From the NCBI GenBank assembly GCA_030549495.1, contig JAUIRK010000951.1:1-64000 (forward strand): a DNA stretch of 64,000 nt, given 5' to 3'. This document shows positions 1 through 13,600 of the stretch, piece after piece. Source of the stretch: Nectonema munidae. Taxonomy: Eukaryota; Nematomorpha; Nectonematoida; Nectonematidae. How positions within the stretch are numbered: position 1 is the first letter of the stretch; the number at the start of each line of letters is the position of its first letter. Below the pieces are notes generated by a model. That model searched no databases and was not told where the DNA came from. It worked only from the letters and a program-made list of their open reading frames with translations. Made by a program: the position numbers and the translations under genes.

Positions 1-11
1 TTTAGTTATCT

Positions 12-34
12 CCTACCTACCTACCTACCTACCT
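12..34. repeat. (CCTA)n microsatellite
   Basis: Five to six units of CCTA (CCTACCTACCTA...) lie near the window edge. No gene context is visible. Confidence 0.9.
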
Positions 35-1364
35 ATATGTAGTGAGTACATTAAAATTTGGTAAAATTACATTAAAAATAAACTAGTAATTACAAAAATT
101 GGAAAAAAGTCTATATCAGGAGTGCAAACATGATGAAATTTTACAATAAAATAATTGAAAATATTAATATATTAGGCTTAAATTGTAAAATATAGTCTTA
201 TTCATCATTTCTACCTTAATTTTATCTAGGGAAGTAGACAGTGGAGGAGGAAGGGGGAGTACTGTGTCATTAACTTCTTTTGGTGCCCTCGCCCGTTGTC
301 TATTTTTCTTCAATTATTTCGAGCCTCGACAACTTATCGTAATTTATTGTTGTTTTAAAAAATTAAGCAATAATTTCATTTTCAATATTAGATTGCCTAT
401 TTACTAGTTTTCAAAATGATCATTTTATATTAATTATTATTATTGTAAATCATAGTCTCATTAACATAAGTTATTTTGATATATTGGTAGGTTTTATCAG
501 AATATTAAGTGAAACATGAATTTTTTTAATCTTCTCAAAATATATTAAAGAAGCATTGAATTTAATTTCAAGAGGGCAAATCTTTACATCAAATTATTTA
601 TTTGTCTACCCTTGCTCATATCCAACAAAGCTTCTGACTCTATTTTTTTTGATATTCAACATATGACTGCTGATATTAAATCTGTGATTGAAACCGCTAA
701 GTTCGGATGGGGTTAGGACTTTTTACCCAAATACACTAAAATATACCCATATACACATTTACAAATAAGAACTTGACATTTAAAAAATTATTAGATAAAT
801 ACTTAAAATAAAAAGATACACAGATGTTTAAGTATGAACGAGGGCTGACAATAGAGTATTGTTATATATTTTATGTCTCCCATTTTCTTACCAGTCACAT
901 ATTTCAGTAATTAATTTAAATTATTACCTATAAAGTTAGCTATATATAATAAAATATTATTCTATATAGCTATTTTAAGTTATTTTTGTATATAAATAAT
1001 ATTAAAATTTATTCTTATTTAACAAATAAAAATCTGAGGCTTAATGATTTTTTGCCAATTTCAAATTAATAATTTATTTTAGTTGTATGCGGAGAATAAT
1101 CCTTCTATATATATATTTAACTTAGTCTGTGTATATTAAAGTTTTCATCTGTTTGGGTGTATTTGAGTAAAAATTCTCACCCATTGGGTGGTATTAAAAC
1201 TTTAGTTAGCCGTCATATTTCTAAAGAAAATTTGGCTAAGCGTTGATTTTTTTACATGCATTTCAAAATAATGATCATTTTTTAGAAATTAAGAAAAAAT
1301 TTGACTCAACTAATGGAAAAATTAGTGATTTGAAGTCTCAAAATAAATATAATATTTTTTATTC
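35..1364. other. AT-rich non-coding; possible short inverted-repeat element
   Basis: No coding signal. TTTTTACCCAAATACAC at about 720-737 is matched on the other strand by GTGTATTTGAGTAAAAA at about 1,157-1,173 (TTTTTACTCAAATACAC), so 700-1,200 may be an old MITE of about 500 bp. Clear target duplications were not found. Confidence 0.3.
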
Positions 1365-1479
1365 TTAAACCTTCGCATGCCAGTGTTGGACTTTTTACTC
1401 CATTGCTTATTTTAGATCAAAATTTCAATGAATAAATAAAGAAAGAAAGAAAGAATTTATTGATTCAAACAAAAAAAAT

Positions 1480-1620
1480 ATATGACAAAGTAGCACATGT
1501 GTATTCAAGCATAATTGAATAAAAAGTTGATAAATTGATTCAATAATATAGGACAAAGTAGCACACGTGTATTCGAGCATAAGTGAATAATTAAATAAAA
1601 AGTTGATAAAATGAAAAAAG
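1480..1620. repeat. 69-bp tandem duplication
   Basis: GACAAAGTAGCACATGTGTA starts at about 1,483 and recurs at about 1,552 as GACAAAGTAGCACACGTGTA; both copies end AAAAAGTTGATAAA. It lies inside the left part of the piggyBac element. Confidence 0.75.
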
Positions 1621-3712
1621 TAATTGAAAACATATGTTTGAAGGCTTGAAAAAACCGCTAATTGAATGAATAAATATGTAAGGTAATTTTAAAAGAACAT
1701 GTAAATTCAAAGAGTTTAAAGAGCTTTTAGATTAATTGATTTTATTTCTTTTTTGAGTAAACTAATGTAATTTTGGAACCAATATTGGTTGACCCTTGAA
1801 ACAAAATTTTGACTAAAATTTTTTCTTCCTCTTTTTCCCTCAAAATTTTACCAACAAGTTCCTCCTTGGTAATTTAGAAACAAATTAAGTATTTTTGTAA
1901 TTATATAATGATAAAATGTTATGCAAAAAACAAAAAATTAAAATTAACGGCATCTATAAACTTTTATTTTAAAAAAGTCAATTTGAACAGAACAAATGGT
2001 TGACAGAATTATATAACCAGTGTACAAAAATAAAAAATTGTTCTACATATCAGAGTGAAAAGTAGGACATAACACAAAAGAAGGTTTTTTGCAGATAAAT
2101 TTTTTACAGAAAAAACACTTTCGTGTACCTTTAGTTCTAGGTTTACACTCCGTTATCGAACAATATCCCCTGCCATTGAAGCTAGTTTCGACGTTTTCTC
2201 CTTGTGAAAAAAAGCCATAACATGATAAAATATTTTTGATGGGCCTAGAAATTTGCGAAATTTTCGAGCGAATGAGCATTGATTGTTCGCAAAGTTTGAG
2301 AGATAAATACTTCAAAAAAATTTTCTCCCGCTTTCCCTAGTTGAACAATTTTTATTACAATTAAAATTGATATTAGTGAAAATGGCCATCGTCTATTTTC
2401 TACTAGGTTTATAAGAAGTGAAATCTCTTGCCATTCTATTCAAATTATCTACACCAACTTTATACTTATTGTATAGTTCTAACATTTTGGTTTGCTTTTT
2501 ATTGATGTTATTAACACACCCGTAGTATGTTGAGATGATGAAACATAAACGGCTTTGAAATTTTGCCTAGCATGCTTCATTGGTATGTATATAGAAATAA
2601 ATGCACATTCAGAATAAACAATTTTACTCTCGGTTTCTTGTAAACTCAAATTGCGTATGTACTTTAGTTTGAGGACTTGGGTATAAAACGGCGATTCGAG
2701 TTTATAGTACCGCAAATAATCAAATCGTTGCAGACCGCCCACTTTGCTAACTCGTGAGATGTAAAAAAATCGGTCGAGAAAAACTCCAAAACTTTGCGAT
2801 AAGTTACATCCCGTAATCAAACGTTTACAAATTTCTAAACAAAAAAGTAATTTCTATCAGTCAATCCAAAAATGTAAATTTCTGGCTTCATAACATAAAA
2901 AGTGTTAGTATCGTTTTAAATGGTATATTTTTAAGCCATAGTGACCAGGTTTATTTTGTCATATATTTTGACTTGGCATCCTCTTTTAAACTTCACTAGT
3001 TGTTCATTAATAATGACGGCATCTAGTGGAGTCCAGTATCTGTAACAATTTTCAAAAAATTTATCATGAATCACTCTGTCAGCAGACAATTTATCATTTT
3101 GATTTCTATCAACACTATCAAAATGAATAAAAATAAAAGGAAACATTCTTTTTCCCATTTCTGCTTGTAACAAACGGATCCGCCATTCATAGAGAAAAGA
3201 TGTCGTGTCGCTATTCTTTGGTCTTTAGCCTGCCCGATGTGAATAAGACATCCAAAATACGCTAATAGGTCACTAATTTTAAACCTTTCTTAGCAAGCTC
3301 TTAACTTTTTCCATTTTGGAGTTCTTTTACTAAAACAAATTACTGTTACTAATACCTCTACATTTACATGAAGTTATAAAAAAAATTATAAAAATTACTT
3401 ATAATTTTCTTCTGCCTTTTTTTGTCGTTATTTCCAAAATATGATTGATCAAAGTAATATCAAAAAATAGATTGAAGATTTTCATTACATTTTCCAAACG
3501 TTTTGCTTCATTTGTGGGACCATAAGGACGTATGGACAAGTTGCGACAATTCCGAGCTTGGACACGACCGCTAACTGTATTTTGAGGTTCCCAGAAGAAT
3601 TTAATTAATCTGTTTCATCTTCTAGGGTTTCTCCCTCTTTTTCTTCAAACTCTTCTGGAAAGTGTTCTCTTGAAGTCGAAACTTCGTCATATATATCTGA
3701 GGCTGAATCGTT

Positions 3713-3784
3713 TGAGCAGAACGAATACTGAGCAGAACGAATACTGAGCAGAACGAATACTGAGCAGAACGAATACTGAGCAGA
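3713..3784. repeat. 16-bp minisatellite inside the piggyBac remnant
   Basis: TGAGCAGAACGAATAC is repeated four and a half times without error, inside the reading frame of the transposase N-terminal region. Because 16 is not a multiple of three, each copy changes frame, so the expansion either broke the gene or came after its death. The perfect identity of the units points to a recent expansion. Confidence 0.9.
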
Positions 3785-4721
3785 CTCAGCAGAGGAAGAA
3801 GTTATTTGATGAGAATTCCATGAATGTAGCAAGAAAAGAAACAAGTCGAGTGATAAGAAATTGTAATGAAGAAGCAAAAATCTTTTGAGGATGAGTAATT
3901 TACACCAAAGTTCTTACGGCGTGTTTCTATCATCAATCACAACGTATAAATACTTTTCTTTCGTAAACCAAACAAGTAAACAGTTGTCACTTTCGAAAAT
4001 TATTACAAACCTTGAATATGATTGTATTGTACAATAGAGCTGCAAAATCTATTTTTCTCGTGAACCAAAAAAGTAAACAAATGCCGCATTCAAAAACTAT
4101 TACAATTATTGAATATGGACTACACAGCGTGTTCTCACATCACAACGTCAAAATCTCAGTCTCTTGCAAACCAAGCAAGTGAACAAATGTTGATTTCGAA
4201 AATTGTTTATCAACATTGATTGTATTGAGCTGTATGAATATATATAATTTGTATATTCTCTTATTTTTCTTCACCATGGTTTGTTGTCATTATAAGCAAG
4301 CTATAAATATTTTTACTTGGTGAAAAAAGCATGGTTTTTTTTTATCGCAAAGGCATTGTGAGTAAGTAGATCGCATGTCATTGAAAAAGTAAACGTTATC
4401 ATATTGTCCGCTCTCACCATAAAATTTGACATGAAACATCTACAGTTTTTTTTATAAGTTCATGCAGTAATGCAAAGTGCCAGGGTACAAGGTAACCCCA
4501 ACAAAAATTGAACATATAAATAAATATGTTTTGTATTTTTATAGTAGGTAGATCATTTTGAGATCATTTTTTAAGTAGCTTGCATGCTAAAAAAATGTGA
4601 GCACCCCTGAATGTAACAAATAGAAGCCTATCCACAAGAGCAAAGGATACGAAACATGGGCTTTTTACTCCATTATGGAGGTATCCGTGTACTGCCTATT
4701 CACTGTGGCATGCGAAGATTA

Positions 4722-5310
4722 TACCAATTTATTTTGATATAGCTCATAAAAATTTACCATCTAAATAATTTAACAATTTCGTTCCTTCACTTTCAGTTAA
4801 AATTCCCAATTTTTTTAAGAATAATGAAGATAATACCCGAGCTCATATTGAATTTAATTTCAATCATATTATTAATAAGCAAAGTATCAAAATTTGCAAA
4901 AAAAACTTATGATAACTCTTTACTTTTAGAAACCTCTTGTGTAGATAACCCCTTCACTAAAAAAAACCCTTTTGTGACCAGAAAAAGCAGACAATATTTA
5001 TTAAAAAGCAGAAGATTCATATATACAAAACTATTTGAAAAAGCAGACTACGGTAAAATTGTTTATGTATCATATATTGGCTGAATTATATTTAGGCAAA
5101 TTTCGTGATTTTTTCTAAAATCGCAAGCTGCATCTTCCTATACCATTTTCATTGTAGTTGAATGATCCTCTCATTTTAAAACTGTCAATCAAAAGCAAAA
5201 ATTAAAATTTTTTTAATTAATTATGACATTATCTATAGTTAACCTAACAACTTAGGGTCTATATTAGATACTCCCTTGAAAATTTATAATTATATACAGT
5301 TTTGAACGCA
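4722..5310. other. No supported gene
   Basis: An 86-codon open frame (4,824-5,084) has no recognisable domain and composition like its surroundings. I see nothing else. Confidence 0.5.
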
Positions 5311-5319
5311 AAATACTTT

Positions 5320-6105
5320 ATATATTTAAATTTCAGGGCTACTTTTTAAAAATGTAAATCAAATTTTGATTGTAGGATATAATAAAATATTCATTCAAAT
5401 TTTAAGTAAAATATATGTTTTTATACTAAATCGGCTATGCTACTTTATTTCTAGACCCAGTTTTTGCATTTAGGATGTGAAAATAGCATTACATGTTAAT
5501 CAAATTTGCGGTTTAATTGTAAAAATAGCCTCCAAAAACATTAATTAAAATTTTACATGAAATATATGTTTTTATACCAAATCAAGAATGCTGCTTATAT
5601 TTTTGGACTCAGATTTTGTATTTAAGGTTTGAAAATATCTGTCAATATAAATAAAATTTGCGGTTTAAGTTTGAAAACTATCTCCACAAATATTCTCTCT
5701 AATTTTACATGAAATATAACTAGTTTCATTTCTCGACTCAGTTTTCGCTTTTAATATTTGAAAATATCTGCAAGTGTCAATCATATATGCAATTTACATT
5801 AGAAAACAGTCTTAAAAAATATTATCTCATTTTTATATGGAATATATGTAAATATACCAAATCAACCATACTAGTTTCATTATGGATCAGTTTTTATACT
5901 TTGGATTTGAAAATACCCATAAGTGTAAATCAAATTTGGGGTTTACTTCTTAAATTTGTCTCCAAAAATATTGATTAAAATTTAACATGAAATATATTTT
6001 TTTATACTAAATTCATCATGTTGGTTTCATTTCTAGACTCAGTTTTCGCATTTAGAGGTTTTTAAATATCCATCAGTGTCAATCAAATATTTAGTTTACA
6101 GACCT
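5320..6105. repeat. Satellite A: about five copies of a ~150-bp unit
   Basis: The landmark ACATGAAATATATGTTTTTA recurs, with changes, near 5,405, 5,558, 5,707, 5,835 and 5,986 (steps 153, 149, 128, 151). Each unit also carries a TTTCATTTCTAGACTCAGTT-like block and a CAATCAAATTTGCGGTTTA-like block. Copies are clearly diverged, so the array is old. No ORF explains it. Confidence 0.85.
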
Positions 6106-6109
6106 AATT

Positions 6110-7235
6110 TTAGTATTAAAAGATACAACTAGCAATTTTAGAAAAAGTCCACAAATTATAGGGATATTTCAATCTATTTTGTTCAATTAATTCACGAATC
6201 TTGACCTGGCTAAAAGTTTTGATTTGAATAATTAAACTTGTAAAACTAAGTTCTTTAATAAATAAATCTTTAATAACTAAGTAACTTGTTTCTCATCACG
6301 ACCATAATAATCTTCTATTCTTACAAGGGTTAGTTTGGAAAATATATCCTGATTCAATTTTTTCAAATGTAAATATTCTCCTCAGGACCTTATAAATAAA
6401 AATATACAAAGCGTTATATCCTTTAAGAATGTCAAACTAGTTAAAACAAAATTGAAATGTATCTCTGATTATGATTAGTCTCAACTTTAAAATTTCTCTA
6501 AACCGCTCAATGATATCGCAAGTGTATCCTTATGATTATTAATTTTTCAAGAAAGAAAATTTAACTAATGTAAATTTTTCCTTAGGAAGAAAAACATTGT
6601 AGCTATCTTCCACAGTACAATAAATAATATATTATTTAATCTTCTTGGCGTCATAATATTTACACAAATTTTATTTATGCCCTAAGATATTATAAAAATC
6701 CAATAGATTAATCAATACCCAACTGTTAAAAAATTGTTTTATTTATAGGGCCCAAAGAGTTTTTTTTAACTGTAAGAGGTCTTGCTCTATTATTTACATA
6801 CATTTTAAACTTGCTGAAGATGCCGAATTTTTTTTTAAATCCCATGTAAATATTTCTTGATCTAAACAAATGTCATGTCAGATTAGAAGTTTGAAGAAAA
6901 AATGCCAAACCTTTGCAATCTAAAATTTGATGCTTCCGTTTAGATAAGCTTTGAAAATTTGGAAATTTGAAATAGAAGTTGTTAAAACATATATACTAAA
7001 TTTATGATAAATCGAAAAAAGTTATTTTTTGAGAAGGAAAGGATGAGATAGTGAACAAAATGTGAAGGAAAATTTTTTACCACATGGAGTGTAAAATATT
7101 TTCTTTTTTTAAGTTAGGTATGCTTTTTAAAACATTAATAAAGTTACTAAAAGTTACAAAAAGAATATATTGACCTCAACTGACCAAAATATGAAACTAT
7201 CCATTAATTTTATAAATATAATATATCTTTGTTGA
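6110..7235. other. AT-rich non-coding
   Basis: No coding, RNA or repeat structure was recognised in this stretch. Confidence 0.5.
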
Positions 7236-7238
7236 CTT

Positions 7239-7371
7239 TTAACCCTTTGAGGACCAACATTTTGAAGAGGATTCGTCTGCTTTCTTTTTCAATGGAATTT
7301 TATATATTCAAAGCAGACGATTTTCATTTCTTGGGTCACTGGTGACCCACTGGTCCTCAAAGGGTTATTAA
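7239..7371. mobile_element. piggyBac-type MITE (TTAA ends)
   Basis: TTAA (7,239-7,242) is followed by CCCTTTGAGGACCA, and the inverse TGGTCCTCAAAGGG comes just before TTATTAA at 7,365-7,371. Inside are TTCGTCTGCTTTC and its inverse GCAGACGATTTTC, and the palindrome GGGTCACTGGTGACCC (7,333-7,348). At about 130 bp it is coding-free and would need a piggyBac transposase in trans. The target duplication is slightly degraded on the right. Confidence 0.75.
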
Positions 7372-7721
7372 AGTATATGAGAAAAATAATGTTGAAAATT
7401 TTTTTTATAAAAAATTAAAGAAAATAGAAAAATGTTATATTAACCTTAGCTCACCCTTAAAAAGTGAAAGTAGTCAATTTTTGAATAAAAAAAATATTTT
7501 CCACATGAAACATCTATGCAAATTTTCGTTAAAATTTTTTTATTTGATGTACATTTTTTGAGTCATTCAAAATCAATCAATCAATTTAATTTAGATATAA
7601 ATATGTCTGGCAAACGATATAATTTTTATGTTGCATATACTTTCTATACATTTCGTTGTTTCTTTTTGTTTTCTCGCCTGTTGTTGACAGAAATCTCATT
7701 ATAAGATTTATAATTATTTTT

Positions 7722-7826
7722 TCTTCTCATCATCATCTCATCATTCTTATTAACATCGTAAACATCATCACCATCGTAATCATTAATCTCATCAACATTA
7801 CCACCATCATCACCCACATCATCTTA
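7722..7826. repeat. Imperfect (CAT)n microsatellite
   Basis: CATCATCATC blocks interrupted by TCATTCTTATTAACATCG and similar spacers fill about 100 bp. It is low complexity without a gene. Confidence 0.8.
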
Positions 7827-7829
7827 GAA

Positions 7830-9810
7830 ATTTAAGATAGTTTTTCCAATCCATCGAGAGGTCTACTATTTCTGTAGCTGTGTAAAAAGAGCTATCGTCT
7901 TTATATTTTAAAACATATTGCTTTTTAACTTGCATATATTAATATATATATAATCACAAATCGATATTTCACCTGGAGCAATATTTTTGCTTCTTAATGT
8001 TTACCTAATAAAGTTTTACTTAAAGTTAATAAAACTAATTATACTAAAAAAAATTTTTTGCATCTATATTTTCATCCAACTTCCCTTTTTGAGCTAGTTA
8101 TATTGTTGCTTTATTCCAAAAATATCAATAATGCTTGAATGAAAAAAGTGTCATCCTATTTTACTATTTTCCTATACCAGAGTAAATATTAAATTAAAAA
8201 TTGACTATATGCACATAAACGGATGCTCTACAACTTGGCAATCTTTTCAACTTCCCTATGCGACACATTATGGCTTGACATTTCGCTGCACTTTGTTGTC
8301 TCAAAGAGCCTGACAAATTTACAAATATGTTTTCACTAAAGTAACGGGTTTAAACTTGATGCTCACAGGTGCAATGAAAAAACGTACCAAAGATCGATAT
8401 CGCATGGAACTGGGATATGTTTCTTAGTTTAGCTTTTTTTCCGCATCTTTTACAAAAAAGCTATCGTATCGTACCGTAATTTCGAAACATAACGTACCGT
8501 ATTCACAAGTGGTCAAAAGAAGAAATAATCTCCCTGAGAGCATCATCTATATACAAGAGAGCATGGTGACACCTATAAATCTCATAATGATGAAACCACG
8601 CTTTCAACTTATTCAGCAAAAGCCAAGCCATCTAGACAGGGACTTTCTACCGCCTAGAAGTTTGTCAAGAGCGAGACACTCAGTCACATGCTAGTCATTA
8701 CAACAGGATAAAATTGGTCACTGATTTAGTACAGAAATCATTAACAAACTCAAAAGACAATTCAGAATTTTTTTAACTTTATGGCATTAATAATGCCAAT
8801 TTACACATAATAAAAATAATTTATAATGTATTATTTTGTGTATTTTCAAATAATCTCACGTCTACTTTATTTGATAACTAAAAAATATTTTATCTTTAAT
8901 TATTCATCCTTCTTATAGTATAAACTCAATACATGATGGTTAATTGATGTTAATCAGACAAATTTGCAATCCGACAAGAATTTATTGAAAATAAGAGTGT
9001 CGGATAAACGAATAACATGATAGGTTCCCTTTTCTGACTCTTCTGTATGATCGTTTGAGAATTCCGCTTTTTCAAGAGCAATTTTCATTTTTTAGGAATT
9101 AAAAAATGACCGAATATCATCTTATCTGATTTTACCTACTTTTCAATGAAAAATTACCCACAACTTTTATAACGAAAAAAGATTTTAAAGTATTAGAAGG
9201 TCATTAGTGCCATATTTCTATGATCTAAGAGTCATTTGTGTATATCTACTAGAGAATACAAAGTATACATGTTTTTTTATAAGTAATTTTAGGCGTTTTG
9301 TTCTTTTATTTAAAATGTTTGGTTGAAACCAGAAACCAGGCTTACTATCAAAGCTCACAGAAAAAAATCGATTTATTACAAAGAAGGACAGAGGAGCTAA
9401 AAGATATTTCTCAACCTCTCCTCTCTCCAATTGTCTACATGCCAGGTCTGCATAAATGAATTGGTTAGGTGGATTGATTACAGAGCAGTGTTGGATCATA
9501 TACATTTGTAATTGTAATTACAAATTTGATGTATTTGTATTGTGTAGTAGACTGTAATGGTGAATACAAGATAGTACCTATCATATAGTTTGAACTTGCT
9601 CAAACCGGAACTTAAATAAACCGAAAACTTGAGAATACCGTAACTTTCACATACCACCGAATTCCTTCAATGAAAATAAATATATCGAGTATTTTGAAAA
9701 CCTGAACTTGTGTATTCTGAATACCGAAACAGTTTGAAAAACAGTACCAGCGGTTTACATGTATAAAAATCTTGCGAAAACCGAAACATTCATAAGCACT
9801 TTGCTATCTT
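7830..9810. other. Non-coding, nothing firm
   Basis: Open frames at 8,509-8,694 (+) and 9,218-9,505 (-) have no recognisable domain. The second is slightly richer in G+C (QLERGEVEKYLLAP) and might be part of an old repeat, but I cannot name it. Confidence 0.4.
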
Positions 9811-9884
9811 TTAACCCTATTAGTGCTGGGCAAAATTTGTTCGCTCAAGTGCTGGGGGGCGTAAAGTGCACCTCCCCCTATTTT

Positions 9885-10640
9885 TCTCAGATATTAATAG
9901 GTTTTTATAAATATTTTTAATGTTACATATATATTTCAACTATGTTGAATTCAGTAGTGATGTCTATTTTTTTATCAAAAACAATCAAACCTGTCAAAAA
10001 ATTGATTTATATTTGACAGCTCATCTCAAAAAGGAACTTTTTATTTAAATTATTATATAAAGTTTTTTACACATGTTTACCCATTTTCAAATATGCTGAA
10101 TTCAGTGGTGATATTCATTTTTTATGAAAATCAATCAAACCTGTCAAAAAATTGATCTAAATGTGACAGTTCATCTCAAAAAGGAACTTTTTATCTAAAT
10201 AATTATATAAAGTTTTTTACACATGTATATCCATTTTCAAATATGCTGAATTCAGTGGTGATATTTATTTTTTATGAAAATCAATCAAACCTGTCAAAAA
10301 ATTGATCTAAATGTGACAGCTCATCGCAAAATGAAGCTTTTTATCTAAATAATTATATAATGTTTTTTACACATATATACCCATTTTCAAGCATGCTGAA
10401 TTCAGTGGTGATATTCATTTTTTATGAAAATCATTCTAACCTGTCAAAAAAGTGATTTACATATGACAGCTCATCTCAAAAAAGAAACTTTTTATCCAAA
10501 TAATTATATAATGTTATTTACACATTTACACACCCATTTTCAAGCATGCTGAATTCAGCGGTGATATTCTTTTTTTTTTTATAAAAAGCAATTAAAATTA
10601 TCAAAGCATTGATTTATATATGATAGCACATAATTGAAAC
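9885..10640. repeat. Satellite B: five copies of a ~150-bp unit
   Basis: GAATTCAG starts at 9,947, 10,098, 10,248, 10,398 and 10,551 (periods 151, 150, 150, 153). Units share CCTGTCAAAAAATTGAT, GACAGCTCATCTCAAAA and AATTATATAA. Copies are about 85-95% alike, more similar than in satellite A, and unrelated to it in sequence. Just upstream, 9,813 reads TTAACCCTATTAGTGCTGGG, like a piggyBac-type end, so the array may be the inside of a large TTAA element whose right end was not found. Confidence 0.9.
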
Positions 10641-10644
10641 AATA

Positions 10645-13600
10645 CAAAAAAAGAATGTGTATGATAAAGGCATAGAGATTGCAGAGGAAATTGAACATAC
10701 GTGTACGTAATTCTAAAGTGCACTACTACATCATTAGTGAGTAAAAAATCTACTTTCATTCTACATTACATAAATTTGACATAAATACTTTATTTGATTT
10801 CATACAATTTCTTTCCTTCTGTTTTCAAGTTTTTCTTACTTGTATGTCTCCACCTATAAAAAAGCGTTCTCGTATAGAGCAAAATTTGAAAAAGAAATTA
10901 AGTCTGATTAGATGCCTCTTCAAAAACCAAACTTACATTGAAATACCTCACTCTCAACCTAGACAGACTTCTATAAATCGAAATATTGTTCAAACCGAAA
11001 AAAATTACTTGTTTACTTCAACTTCGGTTTAGAGAAGTTTAACTGATGTCAGAATATCAATGAAGGCAACCCAAAATTCATTCCAAAGAATTTAAGTTTG
11101 GGAAGGGAAGCTGAGCTATAACTAACATCTAAAATTAAAATGAGGAATATGCCAATTTGATACGCTGAGCTATAACATGTGCATTGTTATTAAATTGTGT
11201 ATATCAAATTGATTGAAATGATGAATATATTTTTATGTCAATTTGAATATGATTTACAGGCAAGTCTGATCTATATCTTATAGTATATTGCAGCTAAAAG
11301 AACTAATTTATCATTCTTTCTTCAGCGTATTTTGTGTAACAAAGCCTAGACGGATCGCTGTATTACATTCCACACAAAGAAGTCTTACGTCGAGATAGTC
11401 AAACTACTCCCTTACGGACACTTTTCGACTCTTCAGCAACATTCAAAGGGCATCAATTGATGAACAATTTTGTGGAAGTCTGGTTGAAATTTAAATAAAA
11501 AAAGAATGCTTTCTCAGGGGAGATTATTTACCATCCTCTTCAAACAAGGCTTTTACACTGGCACACTCATCCTTTCATGTGGAGAAATTTTGAGGATCGC
11601 TAACCAAGAGAATTTTTGATGAAAGTTAATGATTTTGGGGACGTCCTTGTGGGAGCAATTGATATAAATGAAATTATATTTCAATGGATATTTTTCACAT
11701 CAAATTTACCATGAGAGAATGGTTTGACTGAATCCTTAATTTAAAGTGTAATGTGAAATCTAAAGATTGTCGGAAAAAACCGGTATTAAACCTTGAAGAA
11801 CTACAGACCGTTTTTTTTGAAATTGCAAAGATAATGAACTGTCGTCTTATAAAGAGACATCCAACACATCCTGAAAATGGAAAAGATATTTGCCCTAATG
11901 TTTCGTTATCGAGACACAACATTTCAAATGGCTGTACAATCGATGTTAAAAAATAAGCTCCTGCTAGCCTTATTTTATGCAAAAAACAGGCAATTCATTT
12001 TTGGTGTAAATGGTTCAAGGGCCTGGACTAAATGATCACCTCTCCACAAAGACTTGAGTGGTGTCATAATACTGCTTTTATTGCAAATATTTTTTATATG
12101 GCTGATAAATTAATTACCTACTGAGCCCCCTCTCCTCTCCCCACAATTTTTTTGCCCAGCCGGGTCTGTGATTAGTCTTTTATCTTTCTTCGAGTTTGTA
12201 AAGATTTTCTTGGGATGATCACAAGAAATCAAGCAAATACAATTTCGGGGCCAGGGGTAACTTGTTTGTACTGCTTCACTTTGCAAACATTTGCTAAAGT
12301 TGTAATCTCTTTTTTTTTTTAATTCACTTGCATCATTTTCCTATTAAAATTTAAATTCACAGTGTGGAGGACGTCTTGAGGAGGCAAAAGAGCTTTGCAA
12401 ACATTCGTATTTAATATTCCGCAAGCAAACACCTCTCAAGAGATTGAATGAGTTTGTATACGTGTTGTGTGTGTGTTTGTGAGTTTCAATGGAACAAGTC
12501 TTCTGAATGGAGTGCACATATTCAGCATCATCATCACCATCATTAAAACAACAATAACATGGATAATTATTTTTTTTTTAATTTATGAACTCCAATTTCA
12601 ATTTACTACTTTATCGATTCTTCCAAATCAATTTTAGATGAAGTTGGTGATGCTGATGACGATGAAGTGTATTTTAAAACATGCATCAGCGCATGCTTTT
12701 ATGAATAATTTTATTGCAATTTCACTCTCAAATCATCATTTGATTAGTTTGACCGGCGTCACGCCACTTAATTACATACACATCTCAAGTGAGTAGTGAT
12801 CAGTATATAAGTGTTTTCGTCTGAGAAGAAAGAGCCCAATTTTCAATGAGCTCTCTATAGGCCCTCGCTGTTTCAAAGAAGCCATGCTGTACTTCACCTT
12901 TGTCATTCTCTTCTTCATAAAAGCATGCGTTTCTAAAGTTTCTAGAAGTAACCTTCTTCGCTTTACTTTTTTTTGAATAAAACAATTTTTGTTAAAAAAT
13001 GAATATAAAAATTGTGAAAAGAAGTTTCAACTAAGAACGTATATGTTTTTTAAAACAAGAACTTTCAAACCAATAAACATATTATTTGTTTGTTGGCTAA
13101 AAATTCATTAAGTTGTCAATGACATTTTAATAACACTGAAAAATTAAAAACTTCGATTTTTTAAAAAAAATTTTCGGAAAGTTCATTCAAAGTCTTGAAA
13201 ATACTTTTTGACTGAAAGACCAAGCACCAATTTTTTATCAAGTCAAAAGGTCTTATGGTCGAAATGCCCTTTTGTTGAAATGTCTTGGTTGAAACGGCTT
13301 TGATAGAATAACCAAATAATGAGGCGATTTAATTAACATAATTTTTTTCTGATATATCGCTTCCACAGCTGGAGGAATACAAAAGAAGACGAACTTCATC
13401 GGGTATATTATTATTCATAAGTATACCTATAAAAGGACAAAAAATATTAGGTCTAAAAAAAATTCTATTTTTTATCTCTTTTATCACGCAAATAATGTTA
13501 AAAAAATTTTCAACAAAAATGAATATGGATTTTTTTAAGTATAAAAGAGATTGTGGCGTAAATACTGAAAAAATAAAACACTAATATTTGATTACAAAAG

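Larger units (their letters stand above)
1369..4717 (-). mobile_element. Decayed piggyBac transposon
   Basis: Inverted ends CCTTCGCATGCC (from 1,369, after TTAA at 1,365-1,368) and GGCATGCGAAGA (ending about 4,717) bound a 3.35-kb element. Between them, on the minus strand, are pieces of a piggyBac-type transposase. An acidic N-terminus lies at 3,605-3,877 (EEFEEKEGETLEDE). A core at 2,931-3,173 has DRNQNDKLSADRVI and TPLDAVIINEQLVKF, matching the family's D-E-Q-L region. A cysteine-rich C-terminus at 2,043-2,315 has CFFCKKFICKKP. The frames are broken by several stops and shifts, so it is dead. Two isolated ends of the same type (TTAACCTTCGCA) occur at 34,353 and 57,302. The family integrates at TTAA by a DDD transposase. 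Confidence 0.75.

Noticed and set aside
4824-5084. 86-codon frame starting MKIIPELILN
   Set aside because: Composition equals the background, no domain and no splice or promoter support.
9885-10640. CRISPR-like regular spacing
   Set aside because: The whole 150-bp unit repeats, with no unique spacers, and the DNA is eukaryotic; it is a satellite.
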